DNA of 64,000 bases, from the NCBI RefSeq assembly GCF_003355155.1, contig NZ_CP031320.1, forward strand, positions 5,881,367 to 5,945,366, read 5' to 3'. How positions within the stretch are numbered: position 1 is the stretch's first letter; the number at the start of each line of letters is the position of its first letter. The DNA is from Streptomyces armeniacus. GTDB lineage: Bacteria; Actinomycetota; Actinomycetes; Streptomycetales; Streptomycetaceae. This document shows positions 44,040-58,486 of this stretch, one piece after another. The translations under genes were made by a program, and so were the position numbers. The notes beneath the pieces are model-generated. The model was not told where the DNA came from. It made no database searches and worked only from the letters and a program-made list of their open reading frames with translations.

Positions 44040-44082
44040 AGCCGTGGTCCCAGGATTTCGATCCTGGGACCACGGCTATTTT
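44040..44082 (+). terminator. Rho-independent terminator after 5S rRNA
   Basis: A perfect 17-bp stem (AGCCGTGGTCCCAGGAT and its complement) with a TTCG loop is followed by ATTTT. This is a textbook intrinsic terminator ending 10 bases after the 5S gene starts its tail. Confidence 0.93.
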
Positions 44083-44128
44083 GCGTTCCGTCATCCCCAG
44101 TTCACGTTGCGCGGGAAGCATCCGCCCC

Positions 44129-44815
44129 ATGGGGACAACACAGTTGATGGACGCCGGGCTCCGCGCCGGCGACGAGGTTGTTCTGCCCGCGTACGGCGGT
44201 GGCGAGGTCGCCCAAGCCGTCCGTGAGACGGGAGCACGCCCGGTCGTTGTCGACATCGAGCCCCGGAGCCTGTGCATAGATCCGTTGGCTGTCGCCGCCG
44301 CCGTCACCGGACGGACCGCCGCGATAGCTCCCGTACACCTCTTCGGCCATCCCGCCGACATGGTGCGGCTGCAAGACCTGGCGGAGCGGCACGAGTTGCG
44401 GACGGTCGAGTTCGGCATGCCGCCCCGTGCGCGGTCGTTGGACGCCGTACGCCGCCGCAAGCATGCCGCCTATCTGTCCTCACGTCTCACCGGCGTCATG
44501 GTGCCGTCCGTGGCGCAGGGTGCGGAGCACGCGTACGACGAGTACGTGGTGCGGGTGCCCGGGAACGGGCGGCCGGACCGGGACGCGTTCAAGCACGCCC
44601 TCCGGTCGCGCGGCGTCCCGTGCTGGGTGCCCGTGAAGATACCCGTGCACTGGATGCCGGGCTTCCGTTCCGGTGAGCGCCTACCCGAGGCCGAGCGGGC
44701 AGCGGACGAGTGCCTGGCCCTGCCGATCGACGCGTCGATGACGAAGCGCGAACTGCAGCGCGTGGTGTCGGCCTGCAACGCGCTCGGGGGGCTGCTGCTC
44801 GAGCCCGCCTGCTGA
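44129..44815 (+). CDS. Shortened DegT/DnrJ-type aminotransferase-fold protein without the PLP lysine
   Basis: A 228-residue protein that keeps two separate parts of the DegT/DnrJ/EryC1/StrS fold: the segment with PVVVDIEPRSLCIDPLAVAAAV and IAPVHLFGHPADM, and the C-terminal part with YDEYVVRV, RDAFKHALRSRGVPCWVPV and the LPEAERAADECLALPI block. Full-length members are about 370-400 residues. The roughly 100 residues between (normally with the lysine that holds PLP) are missing, and the N-terminal helix is short. It cannot be a normal aminotransferase. The ATG at 44,129 follows GGGAAGC. The codon pattern is still regular, so it may be a kept non-catalytic protein or a young pseudogene. Confidence 0.65.
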   Translation: MGTTQLMDAGLRAGDEVVLPAYGGGEVAQAVRETGARPVVVDIEPRSLCIDPLAVAAAVTGRTAAIAPVHLFGHPADMVRLQDLAERHELRTVEFGMPPRARSLDAVRRRKHAAYLSSRLTGVMVPSVAQGAEHAYDEYVVRVPGNGRPDRDAFKHALRSRGVPCWVPVKIPVHWMPGFRSGERLPEAERAADECLALPIDASMTKRELQRVVSACNALGGLLLEPAC

Positions 44816-44875
44816 GCCCCCCGCACCCAGAGCGGGCGCTGAGCCCTCAACGACGAAGCACCCTCGAGCCGGCCG

Positions 44876-47608
44876 TCAGGCCGGCTCGCCCTGCTGCACC
44901 GGCACCCGCATTGCCAGGATGGCCATGTCGTCGGACGGTGCGGCACTCGCGAAGCGCTCGACCGTACGCATGATGCGCGCCGCCACCGCGCCGGCGTTGA
45001 GTCCCGTACACGCGGTGAGGGCGTCGACGAGGCCGTCGTCGCCGAGCATGCGGGTGCCCTCGCGGCGTTCGGTCACGCCGTCCGTGACGCAGAGCAGGAC
45101 GTCGCCCGGGTCGAGGACGACCGTCTCCTCGTACAGCTCGAGATCGTCCATCACGCCGAGCAGCGGCTGCGGTTCCGCGGCGGTGGCGACAGTGCCGTTC
45201 GGGCGGAGCCGGAGCGGCAGCGGGTGTCCCGCGCAGACCACCTTGAGTTCGGCGCTGCCGTCCGCCTGCGGCCACAGCTCGCCGTAGAGCAGGGTGAGGA
45301 AGCGGCTGCGGGTGCCCTCGTCGAGGATGGCGGCGTTGAGCCGTTCCAGCACGGCGGGGCCGCCGAAGCCCTCGCGGGCCAGCAGCCGCAGCGCGTGCCG
45401 GGCGAGGCCGGTGACGGCGGCGGCCTCCGGGCCGGTGCCGCAGACGTCGCCGATGGCGAAGCCGTACGCGCCGTCGCGGATCTCGAAGACGTCGTAGAAG
45501 TCGCCGCCGACCTCGTTGCCCTCGCCCGCCGCGCGGTAGATGACCTCCACCTCGACGCCCGGCACTTCCGGGAGCTCCGGCGGCAGCAGGCTGCGCTGCA
45601 GGGACTGGCTGATGGCGGTGCGCTCCGAGTACAGCCGCGCGTTGTCGAGGGCGAGCGCGGCCCGGCGCGACAAGTCCTCGGCCAGCTCCAGGATTTCCTG
45701 CCGGAAGCGCTCGTCGGTGGGCTTGCCGAGGGTCAGCATGCCGATGACGCGGTTGCGCGCGACGAGCGGCAGCACCACCGTCTCGCCGCCGACCGCGGCC
45801 GCCGTGGCGAGGCTGGAGGCGGGGGAGAGGCGGTGGTCGCCCGAGTCCATTCCGGCGTTACGGAGCGACGTCCGCAGCGCGGCCGAGTGCGCCGCCTCCG
45901 TCGGGGCGGTCCACACGCGGGCGCCAGGGGTGGGCACCGGGTCGGGCGGATCGACCTTCCCCAGCAGTGCCTTGAGGCTGTCGATGCGGTCCTCGTCCTC
46001 GTGTAGCACGTACGAGAGCATGGGATCGGAGCCCTGGTCCGCGACCGTGTAGACGGCGCACCAGGTGGCCAGCGTGGGGACGGTCATCTGCGCCATCAGC
46101 GCGAGCGTCTGGTCCCGGTCGAGCGTGCCCGCGAGCAGGTCGGACGCCTCGACGAGGAACGACAGCGAACCGCGCCGCAGCCGCTCCAGCTCGGTCAGCC
46201 GGGCCCGTTCGACGGCCAGGGCGATGCGGTCGGCGGCGAACTGGAGGCGCAGCGCCTCCTCGTTCGTGTAGCGCGTCGGTGCCTCGGTGGCGACCCCGAG
46301 CGAGCCGGTGAGCCGCCCCTCGACCTTCAGCGGGACGGTGACCACCGAGCGCATCCCGGTGCCGGACAGCAGCGGGACCGCTCCCGGCACCACGCTGAGG
46401 TCCTCGTGGACCGACGGCATACGGGCGGAGCCGTACCGTCCGCTGCCGCCCTCGACCGGCACGCGCGCGAACCGCTGGCGCGCCGCCGGCAGCCCGGTGG
46501 AGGCGCGTACCTCGAGCTCGGTCTCGTCGTCCGTGGCCAGGAGCAGATACGCGGCGTCGCCGTCGAGCATGTCGCGGGCGCGCTCGACCGTACGCTGCAG
46601 CAGCCCGTCCAGGTCGTCGGGTGCCGGTGAGCCGATGAAGACCTCGAACGGGTCGGCCGTGGAGCGCTCCTGCCCGTCGTGGCCGGACGCGGCGTCCGGG
46701 GCCGGGGCGCGCTGCGGCGACTGGAGCACGGCGCGCTCGTGGTCGGGGACCAGCAGGCACACGGTGGACGGCTCGCCGTCGCTGTCGCGGACGCGGAGGT
46801 GGGAGGCGTAGACGGGGACCGTACGGCCCTCGTGGTCCCGTACGCCGTACGAGCCCTCCCAGCGGGACAGCAGCAGCGCCTCCGCGATGCCGGTGCCGGT
46901 GCCGGGGGTGTGCGGCCAGGCGGCGAGGTCGGTGAGGGGCTTGCCGATGACCTGCTCCGGTGCGTAGCCGAAGAGTTCCTGCGCGTCGGTGTTCCAGGCG
47001 GAGACGGCGCCGCCGCGGTCCACCTGCACGACACCGACCCGCACCCGGGTCGCGGCGACGGGCAGCGCCGTGTCCGGCACGGCCGGCCCGGCGGAACGGG
47101 TGCCGACGGGGCGGTCGGGGAGGTCGAGGTGGAACCAGACGCGCTTGTCGGCCGCGGTGTAGTCGACGCCCCAGCGGGAGGCGAGCGCGGCGCAGAGCAG
47201 CAGGCCGCGGCCGCCCTCGCGGTCGGGGCTGCCGGGCGGCTGGCCGGCGTCGTGCAGCGGAAGCTCACGTTCGGGGTAGTGGTCGGCGACCTCGACCCGT
47301 ACGCCCTCGGCGTCGCGGAAGCAGACCACGTCCGCGGCGGTGCCGGCGTGCACGACGGCGTTGGTGACCAGCTCGCTGGTCAGGACGACCGCGTCGTCCA
47401 CGATGTCGCCGAGGCCCCACCCCTGCAGGGTGTCGCGCACGAAGCCACGGGCGGCCGCGACGGAGCGCCCGACCGGCTCGAACGTGGCCGCGGCCCGTGC
47501 GGTGATCACTGGTCTCCCCATGGCTGTCTGGTCACTGCCCGTGTCTACGGGTGTGCGCTGGGCGCCGATCGCGGCCGCCTGCTCCCGCTCGGCGCTCTTC
47601 TCTGGCAT
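44876..47608 (-). CDS. SpoIIE-type PP2C phosphatase with kinase-like ATPase, PAS and GAF domains
   Basis: A 910-residue cytoplasmic regulator. Domains in order: an anti-sigma-type HATPase (about 30-155, with LTSELVTNAVVHA and GGRGLLLC), a PAS domain (about 185-285), two GAF domains (about 325-465 and 470-640), and the SpoIIE phosphatase (about 680-905) with GGDFYDVFEI, FAIGDVCGTGPEAA and PSDDMAILAM carrying the metal-binding Asp residues. Proteins of this build switch anti-sigma factor/antagonist pairs by phosphorylating and dephosphorylating them. The ATG at 47,608 (MPEKSAERE) is preferred because GGAGGGG lies correctly before it. It is divergent from osaA over 261 bp, suggesting joint control of stress responses. 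Confidence 0.92.
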   Translation of the reverse strand: MPEKSAEREQAAAIGAQRTPVDTGSDQTAMGRPVITARAAATFEPVGRSVAAARGFVRDTLQGWGLGDIVDDAVVLTSELVTNAVVHAGTAADVVCFRDAEGVRVEVADHYPERELPLHDAGQPPGSPDREGGRGLLLCAALASRWGVDYTAADKRVWFHLDLPDRPVGTRSAGPAVPDTALPVAATRVRVGVVQVDRGGAVSAWNTDAQELFGYAPEQVIGKPLTDLAAWPHTPGTGTGIAEALLLSRWEGSYGVRDHEGRTVPVYASHLRVRDSDGEPSTVCLLVPDHERAVLQSPQRAPAPDAASGHDGQERSTADPFEVFIGSPAPDDLDGLLQRTVERARDMLDGDAAYLLLATDDETELEVRASTGLPAARQRFARVPVEGGSGRYGSARMPSVHEDLSVVPGAVPLLSGTGMRSVVTVPLKVEGRLTGSLGVATEAPTRYTNEEALRLQFAADRIALAVERARLTELERLRRGSLSFLVEASDLLAGTLDRDQTLALMAQMTVPTLATWCAVYTVADQGSDPMLSYVLHEDEDRIDSLKALLGKVDPPDPVPTPGARVWTAPTEAAHSAALRTSLRNAGMDSGDHRLSPASSLATAAAVGGETVVLPLVARNRVIGMLTLGKPTDERFRQEILELAEDLSRRAALALDNARLYSERTAISQSLQRSLLPPELPEVPGVEVEVIYRAAGEGNEVGGDFYDVFEIRDGAYGFAIGDVCGTGPEAAAVTGLARHALRLLAREGFGGPAVLERLNAAILDEGTRSRFLTLLYGELWPQADGSAELKVVCAGHPLPLRLRPNGTVATAAEPQPLLGVMDDLELYEETVVLDPGDVLLCVTDGVTERREGTRMLGDDGLVDALTACTGLNAGAVAARIMRTVERFASAAPSDDMAILAMRVPVQQGEPA

Positions 47609-47869
47609 TCCCCGGCGCCCCTCCATTGCCGTAGTGCTCGCTCCGCCGCCCGACCCGGTGCACCGGAGCGAATGGACAGCCGGATGCCAGGTTACTTACG
47701 TTCGCAGGGTGCGCGGGTGCCGGATGCCGGTGTTTTCCCCAGCCGAACGTGTCAGGAGCGTGGTATGCCATGCTGCCGAACTGTTATCGCCTGGTTCGGG
47801 CGGGGTGAAACACTGGGAAGGCTCGAAGCAATGCCCGGGTAGGACGGTCGACCCTACGGGAGGGACACG

Positions 47870-53476
<5,607 letters not shown>

Positions 53477-53724
53477 TGTGAAACGGTGGTGGGGAACCGC
53501 CCTCTGTTGACGGAGTGTGGTCAATTACGTGTGGAAACGCGGGAAACCGGGAACCTTCCGTTCTCCTGGGCCGTTTCTGATACGTGCACAGTGACATCAC
53601 GGTGACAGGGTGTGGCGAGCCGCTGGGTGCGGCTACCATGACCGGCACAAGGACGGGCGGCGGCGTACAGGAGCCGCTCCCAGGGGCGGCGTCCGGTGGG
53701 CTGCCGGGGCGAGGAGGACGGGCC

Positions 53725-54408
53725 ATGGTGCAGAAGGCCAAGATCCTCCTGGTCGATGACCGGCCGGAGAATCTGCTGGCGCTGGAGGCCATCCTCTCGG
53801 CGCTCGATCAGACGCTGGTGCGGGCATCGTCAGGGGAGGAAGCGCTCAAGGCGCTGTTGACGGACGATTTCGCGGTCATTCTGCTGGACGTTCAGATGCC
53901 GGGCATGGACGGCTTCGAGACGGCGGCGCACATCAAGCGCCGTGAGCGGACGCGCGACATCCCCATCATCTTCCTGACGGCCATCAACCACGGTCCGCAC
54001 CACACCTTCCGGGGATACGCGGCGGGCGCGGTGGACTACATCTCGAAGCCGTTCGACCCGTGGGTGCTCCGGGCCAAGGTGTCGGTCTTCGTCGAGCTCT
54101 ACATGAAGAACGTCCAGCTGCGTGAGCAGGCGTCCCTGCTCCGGCTCCAGCTGGAGGGCAGCAGACAGGCGGAGGCCGCCGCCGAGCAGCCCGAGCCGGC
54201 CGGTCTCCTGGCCGAACTCTCCGCGCGGCTCGCGGCGGTGGAGGAGCAGGCCGAGGCGCTGTCCAAGCAGCTGGGCGATTCGCCGGACGCGGCAGCGGTG
54301 GCGACGGCGGCGCATCTCGAGCGGAAACTCACCGGTCTGCGCAGGGCACTTGACGCTCTCGAGCCCGGAACGGGCGGCTCGACGGCGCAGTTGCCCTCGC
54401 AGAACTGA
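53725..54408 (+). CDS. osaB: OsaB-like response regulator with C-terminal coiled coil
   Basis: A 227-residue single-receiver protein. The receiver (about 4-122) has LLVDDRPENLLALE, the phospho-Asp in VILLDVQMPGMDGFE, and the Lys in DYISKPFDPW. After it comes a helical coiled-coil region (about 140-215) instead of a DNA-binding domain, so it acts through protein contacts. The ATG at 53,725 follows GAGGAGG (53,711-53,717); an upstream ATG at 53,638 has no such site. It lies 248 bp after osaA and is its expected phospho-partner in osmotic adaptation. Confidence 0.9.
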   Translation: MVQKAKILLVDDRPENLLALEAILSALDQTLVRASSGEEALKALLTDDFAVILLDVQMPGMDGFETAAHIKRRERTRDIPIIFLTAINHGPHHTFRGYAAGAVDYISKPFDPWVLRAKVSVFVELYMKNVQLREQASLLRLQLEGSRQAEAAAEQPEPAGLLAELSARLAAVEEQAEALSKQLGDSPDAAAVATAAHLERKLTGLRRALDALEPGTGGSTAQLPSQN

Positions 54409-54631
54409 GCGCGCCCGGACCGCGGCGCGCAGCGGGGCTGACGAGGAAGCGGGGCCGCCCGCCCGGCCGCGACCGTACGGAACGCCCCACGTCCGGTGCG
54501 CCGGCCGCTCGGTGAGTGGCCGTCACGCGCGCCCTCCTTCGTACGCGCTCCGCACGCCTCCGTCCCGCCGGCTCCAGCCGCCCCAGGGATCGTCCGTGCT
54601 CCATGCGGGTAACTTCTGTAATCTCAGCACC

Positions 54632-57412
54632 ATGGCCTCACGTACGCCCGGCAAGGCCGCCGCCAAGAAGGCGCCCGCGAAGAAGGCCGCGGCCAAGAAG
54701 GCCCCGGCGAAGAAGGCCGCACCCAAAAAGGCTCCGGCCAAGAAGGCGCCCGCGAAGAAGGCCGCCGCGAAGGCTCCCGCCAAGCCCGCGCCGTCGCCCA
54801 CCGGCGGTGTCTACCGGCTGGTGCGCGCCTGCTGGCTCGGTACCGCGCACGCGCTCGGCGCGATGTTCCGCGGCATAGGCCGCGGTGCCCGCGGGCTGGA
54901 CCCCGCGCACCGCAAGGACGGCCTCGCGCTGCTGCTCCTCGGGCTGGCGCTGGTGGTCGCGGCGGGCACGTGGTCGAACCTGCGCGGCCCGGTCGGCGAG
55001 CTCGTGGAGATCCTGGTCACCGGCGCGTTCGGACGGCTCGACCTGCTGGTGCCGGTGCTGCTGGGCGGCATCTCCGTACGGCTGATCCGGCACCCGGAGA
55101 AGCCGGAGGCCAACGGCCGTATCGTGATCGGGCTTTCGGCGCTCCTCATCGGCGTGCTCGGGCTGGTGCACCTCGCGTGCGGTTCACCCGGGCGTGAGGA
55201 CGGCGCCGAGTCGATACGGGATGCCGGCGGGCTGGTCGGCTGGGGCGTGGGGGCGCCGCTGGCCCGCACCGTGGGCGAGGTGCTGGCCGTTCCGCTGCTG
55301 TTCCTGCTCACCGTGTTCGGGCTGCTCGTCGTCACCGCGACGCCGGTGAACACGATTCCGCAGCGGATGCGCGGTGTCCTCGTACGCCTCGGTCTGCTCT
55401 CCGATCCGCACGCCGAGTACGAGTACGGCGAGGACGGCGACGACGAGTACGCCGACTTCGACGACCTCATGGACGGCGGCGCCGACGAGCATCGCCGCCC
55501 CGGCCGGCTCAGCATGCGCAAGGACCTTGATCCGGAGCGCGCCGAGCAGGAGGCGCTGGAGAAGCGCCGTAACCGCCGCGGCCGCGCCGTGCAGCCCCGA
55601 CTGCCGAACGGCGCCGCGGACGCGGGCCCCCGTACGCCCGACGCCGTGGACGTGGCCGCCGCTGCCGCCGCCTCGCTGGACGGCGCCGTGCTGCACGGCG
55701 TCCAGCCGTCGTCCCCGCTGGGCACGGACCCGGCCGGCGACGACCCCGCGGGCGCCGACCCGGCCGCGTACGGATACGACGCGCCCGCCGTCGAGCAGGC
55801 CCCCGCCGTCCCCGGTGCGCGCAGCGAGGACGCGCAGAGCGGCGGCCACGCCGCCGTACCCGATCTGACCAAGGCCACCAGCACTCCCGCCGAGGCCCCG
55901 CTGCCGCCGCGCGCCGAGCAGTTGCAGCTGTCCGGCGACATCTCGTACGCGCTCCCCTCGCTCGACCTGCTGGAGCGCGGCGGTCCGGGGCGTACCCGCA
56001 GCGCCGTCAACGACCAGGTGGTCGCGTCGCTGACCACGGTCTTCTCGGAGTTCAAGGTCGACGCGACGGTCACCGGCTTCACCCGTGGCCCGACCGTCAC
56101 GCGCTACGAGGTGGAGCTCGGCCCGGCGGTCAAGGTCGAGAAGATCACCGCCCTGGCCAAGAACATCGCCTACGCCGTCGCCAGCCCCGACATCCGGATC
56201 ATCAGCCCCATCCCCGGCAAGTCCGCGGTCGGCATCGAAATCCCGAACAGCGACCGGGAGATGGTCAACCTCGGCGACGTCCTCCGCTCCGCCCTGGCCA
56301 GCGGCGACGAGCATCCGCTGCTCGTCGGGCTCGGCAAGGACGTCGAGGGCGGGTACGTCTCGACCGACCTGACGAAGATGCCGCACATGCTGGTCGCCGG
56401 CGCGACCGGCTCCGGCAAGTCGTCCTGCATCAACTGCCTGATCACCTCCGTGATGGCGCGCGCCACGCCGGAGGACGTACGGATGGTGCTGGTCGACCCC
56501 AAGCGCGTCGAACTGACCGCCTACGAGGGCATCCCGCACCTGATCACGCCGATCATCACGAACCCGAAGAAGGCCGCCGAGGCCCTGCAGTGGGTCGTAC
56601 GCGAGATGGATTTGCGCTACGACGACCTGGCGGCGTACGGCTTCCGGCACATCGACGACTTCAACACCGCTGTGCGCAGCGGCAAGGCGCAGGCCCCGGA
56701 GGGCAGCGAACGGGAGCTCACGCCGTACCCGTACCTGCTGGTCATCGTGGACGAGCTGGCGGACCTGATGATGGTGGCGCCGCGCGACGTGGAGGACGCG
56801 ATCGTCCGTATCACGCAGCTCGCGCGCGCCGCCGGCATCCACCTCGTGCTGGCCACGCAGCGGCCGTCGGTGGACGTCGTCACCGGTCTGATCAAGGCGA
56901 ACGTGCCGTCGCGGCTCGCGTTCTCCACCTCGTCGCTCGCCGACAGCCGGGTCATCCTCGACCAGCAGGGCGCCGAGAAGCTGATCGGGAAGGGCGACGC
57001 GCTGTTCCTGCCGATGGGCGCGAACAAGCCGATCCGCATGCAGGGCGCCTTTGTGACGGAGGAGGAGGTCAGCGGGGTCGTCGAGCACTGCAAGGCGCAG
57101 ATGGCGCCGGTCTTCCGGGACGACGTCACGGTCGGGCAGAGCAAGAAGAAGGAGATCGACGAGGAGATCGGGGACGACCTCGACCTGCTCTGCCAGGCGG
57201 CGGAGCTCGTGGTCTCCACGCAGTTCGGCTCCACCTCGATGCTGCAGCGGAAGCTGCGGGTGGGCTTCGCCAAGGCGGGGCGGCTGATGGACCTGATGGA
57301 GTCGCGGGGCGTGGTGGGGCCGAGCGAGGGATCCAAGGCTCGGGATGTTCTGGTCAAGCCGGATGAATTGGACGGCGTGCTGAGCGTCATCCGCGGGGAG
57401 ACTCACACGTAA
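54632..57412 (+). CDS. ftsK: DNA translocase FtsK/SpoIIIE
   Basis: A 926-residue translocase that clears chromosomes from closing septa. The first ~50 residues are a histone H1-like Lys-Lys-Ala-Pro-Ala repeat. Four membrane helices (about 90-250), a Glu/Asp/Ala/Pro linker (about 260-440) and the motor follow, with Walker A GATGSGKSS, Walker B LLVIVDELADLMM and the ATQRPSVDVVTGLIKANVPS block. The gamma winged-helix domain that reads polar DNA motifs is at the end (STQFGSTSMLQRKLRVGFAK). The start is the ATG at 54,632; no strong ribosome site is seen before it, and the gap to osaB is 223 bp. Confidence 0.96.
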   Translation: MASRTPGKAAAKKAPAKKAAAKKAPAKKAAPKKAPAKKAPAKKAAAKAPAKPAPSPTGGVYRLVRACWLGTAHALGAMFRGIGRGARGLDPAHRKDGLALLLLGLALVVAAGTWSNLRGPVGELVEILVTGAFGRLDLLVPVLLGGISVRLIRHPEKPEANGRIVIGLSALLIGVLGLVHLACGSPGREDGAESIRDAGGLVGWGVGAPLARTVGEVLAVPLLFLLTVFGLLVVTATPVNTIPQRMRGVLVRLGLLSDPHAEYEYGEDGDDEYADFDDLMDGGADEHRRPGRLSMRKDLDPERAEQEALEKRRNRRGRAVQPRLPNGAADAGPRTPDAVDVAAAAAASLDGAVLHGVQPSSPLGTDPAGDDPAGADPAAYGYDAPAVEQAPAVPGARSEDAQSGGHAAVPDLTKATSTPAEAPLPPRAEQLQLSGDISYALPSLDLLERGGPGRTRSAVNDQVVASLTTVFSEFKVDATVTGFTRGPTVTRYEVELGPAVKVEKITALAKNIAYAVASPDIRIISPIPGKSAVGIEIPNSDREMVNLGDVLRSALASGDEHPLLVGLGKDVEGGYVSTDLTKMPHMLVAGATGSGKSSCINCLITSVMARATPEDVRMVLVDPKRVELTAYEGIPHLITPIITNPKKAAEALQWVVREMDLRYDDLAAYGFRHIDDFNTAVRSGKAQAPEGSERELTPYPYLLVIVDELADLMMVAPRDVEDAIVRITQLARAAGIHLVLATQRPSVDVVTGLIKANVPSRLAFSTSSLADSRVILDQQGAEKLIGKGDALFLPMGANKPIRMQGAFVTEEEVSGVVEHCKAQMAPVFRDDVTVGQSKKKEIDEEIGDDLDLLCQAAELVVSTQFGSTSMLQRKLRVGFAKAGRLMDLMESRGVVGPSEGSKARDVLVKPDELDGVLSVIRGETHT

Positions 57413-57599
57413 GAGTGAGTCAGGCAACCGTTTCCGCTTCCGATACGTCAACGTGAAGTGGGGGACGGATGGATGTCCCACTGTCAGGCGGTACGGCAAT
57501 CCTGATGGCGGACAAATCCGCCCGCCCGCTTGCCCCACCCTTTTGCGACCCCCCTAGACTGAACCTCCAGCAGGTGGCTGCAGCTCGAAAGGCGCCCTC

Positions 57600-58394
57600 G
57601 TGTCCATCGGCAACTCCCCCGAAGAGGACCGGCCCTCGGTCGGTCGAGCCCTCCATCAGGCCCGAATCGACGCACGCCTGACCGTGGACGAGGTCAGTAC
57701 GTCAACCCGAGTGCGTGTGCCCATCGTGCACGGAATCGAGGACGACGATTTCTCCCGCTGTGGCGGGGATGTCTACGCACGCGGCCACATCCGTACGCTC
57801 GCCCGCGCCGTCGGACTGGACCCCGAGGCGCTCGTCGCGCAGTACGACGAGGAGCACGGCGGACGCCCCGAGCCCACCCCGGCGGCCGCACTGTTCGAGG
57901 CGGAGCGCATCCGTCCGGAGCCGCGCCGGCCGAACTGGACGGCAGCCATGGTCGCGGCGATCGTCGCGGTCGTCGGCTTCGTCGGATTCACCCTCTTCAA
58001 CGGCGACAGCGGCGAGTCCGGCAACAAGGTCGCCGACCCCAAGCCGTCGTCCAAGCCCACCACCCAGAAGCCGACCCCGACCCGGCCCGCCGACCCCAAG
58101 CCCTCCGAGAGCGCTGTCGCGGGCGTCCCCGCGGACAAGGTCACCGTCCGCATGGTGGCCGACGACGGGAACAGCTGGGTCTCCGCCGAGGACCACAGCG
58201 GCAAGCTGATCTTCGAGGGACCGCTGAAGGACGGCGCCACCAAGACCTTCACCGACGACAAGCGGATCAACCTGGTGCTCGGGAACGCCGGAGCCGTACG
58301 CCTGTGGGTGAACGGCAAGGAGGTCGACCGGCTCGGCGACGAGGGCAACGTGGAGCGCGTCAGCTACACCCGCGGCGACCCCGAGCAGGGCTGA
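57600..58394 (+). CDS. RodZ-like helix-turn-helix membrane protein
   Basis: A 264-residue single-pass protein. The N-terminal HTH_25 domain (about 13-80) contains ALHQARIDARLTVDEVS and the DVYARGHIRTLARAVGLD block typical of RodZ. A membrane helix at about 117-137 (MVAAIVAVVGFVGFTLF), a Lys/Pro/Thr-rich linker and a DUF4115 domain (about 180-262, with SWVSAEDHSGKLIFEG) follow. RodZ links MreB to the wall machinery in rods; in mycelial actinobacteria the role is less clear. The GTG at 57,600 follows GAAAGGCGC. It sits between ftsK and rimO as in other Streptomyces genomes. Confidence 0.9.
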   Translation: MSIGNSPEEDRPSVGRALHQARIDARLTVDEVSTSTRVRVPIVHGIEDDDFSRCGGDVYARGHIRTLARAVGLDPEALVAQYDEEHGGRPEPTPAAALFEAERIRPEPRRPNWTAAMVAAIVAVVGFVGFTLFNGDSGESGNKVADPKPSSKPTTQKPTPTRPADPKPSESAVAGVPADKVTVRMVADDGNSWVSAEDHSGKLIFEGPLKDGATKTFTDDKRINLVLGNAGAVRLWVNGKEVDRLGDEGNVERVSYTRGDPEQG

Positions 58395-58486
58395 CGCGGC
58401 GGTTACGAGCAGGGCCGAAGCGGGACGAAGCAGCTGTCCCGTCGATCTTTGGGGGACGGCCGCCTGGGACGACGTAGGCTGAGCCC

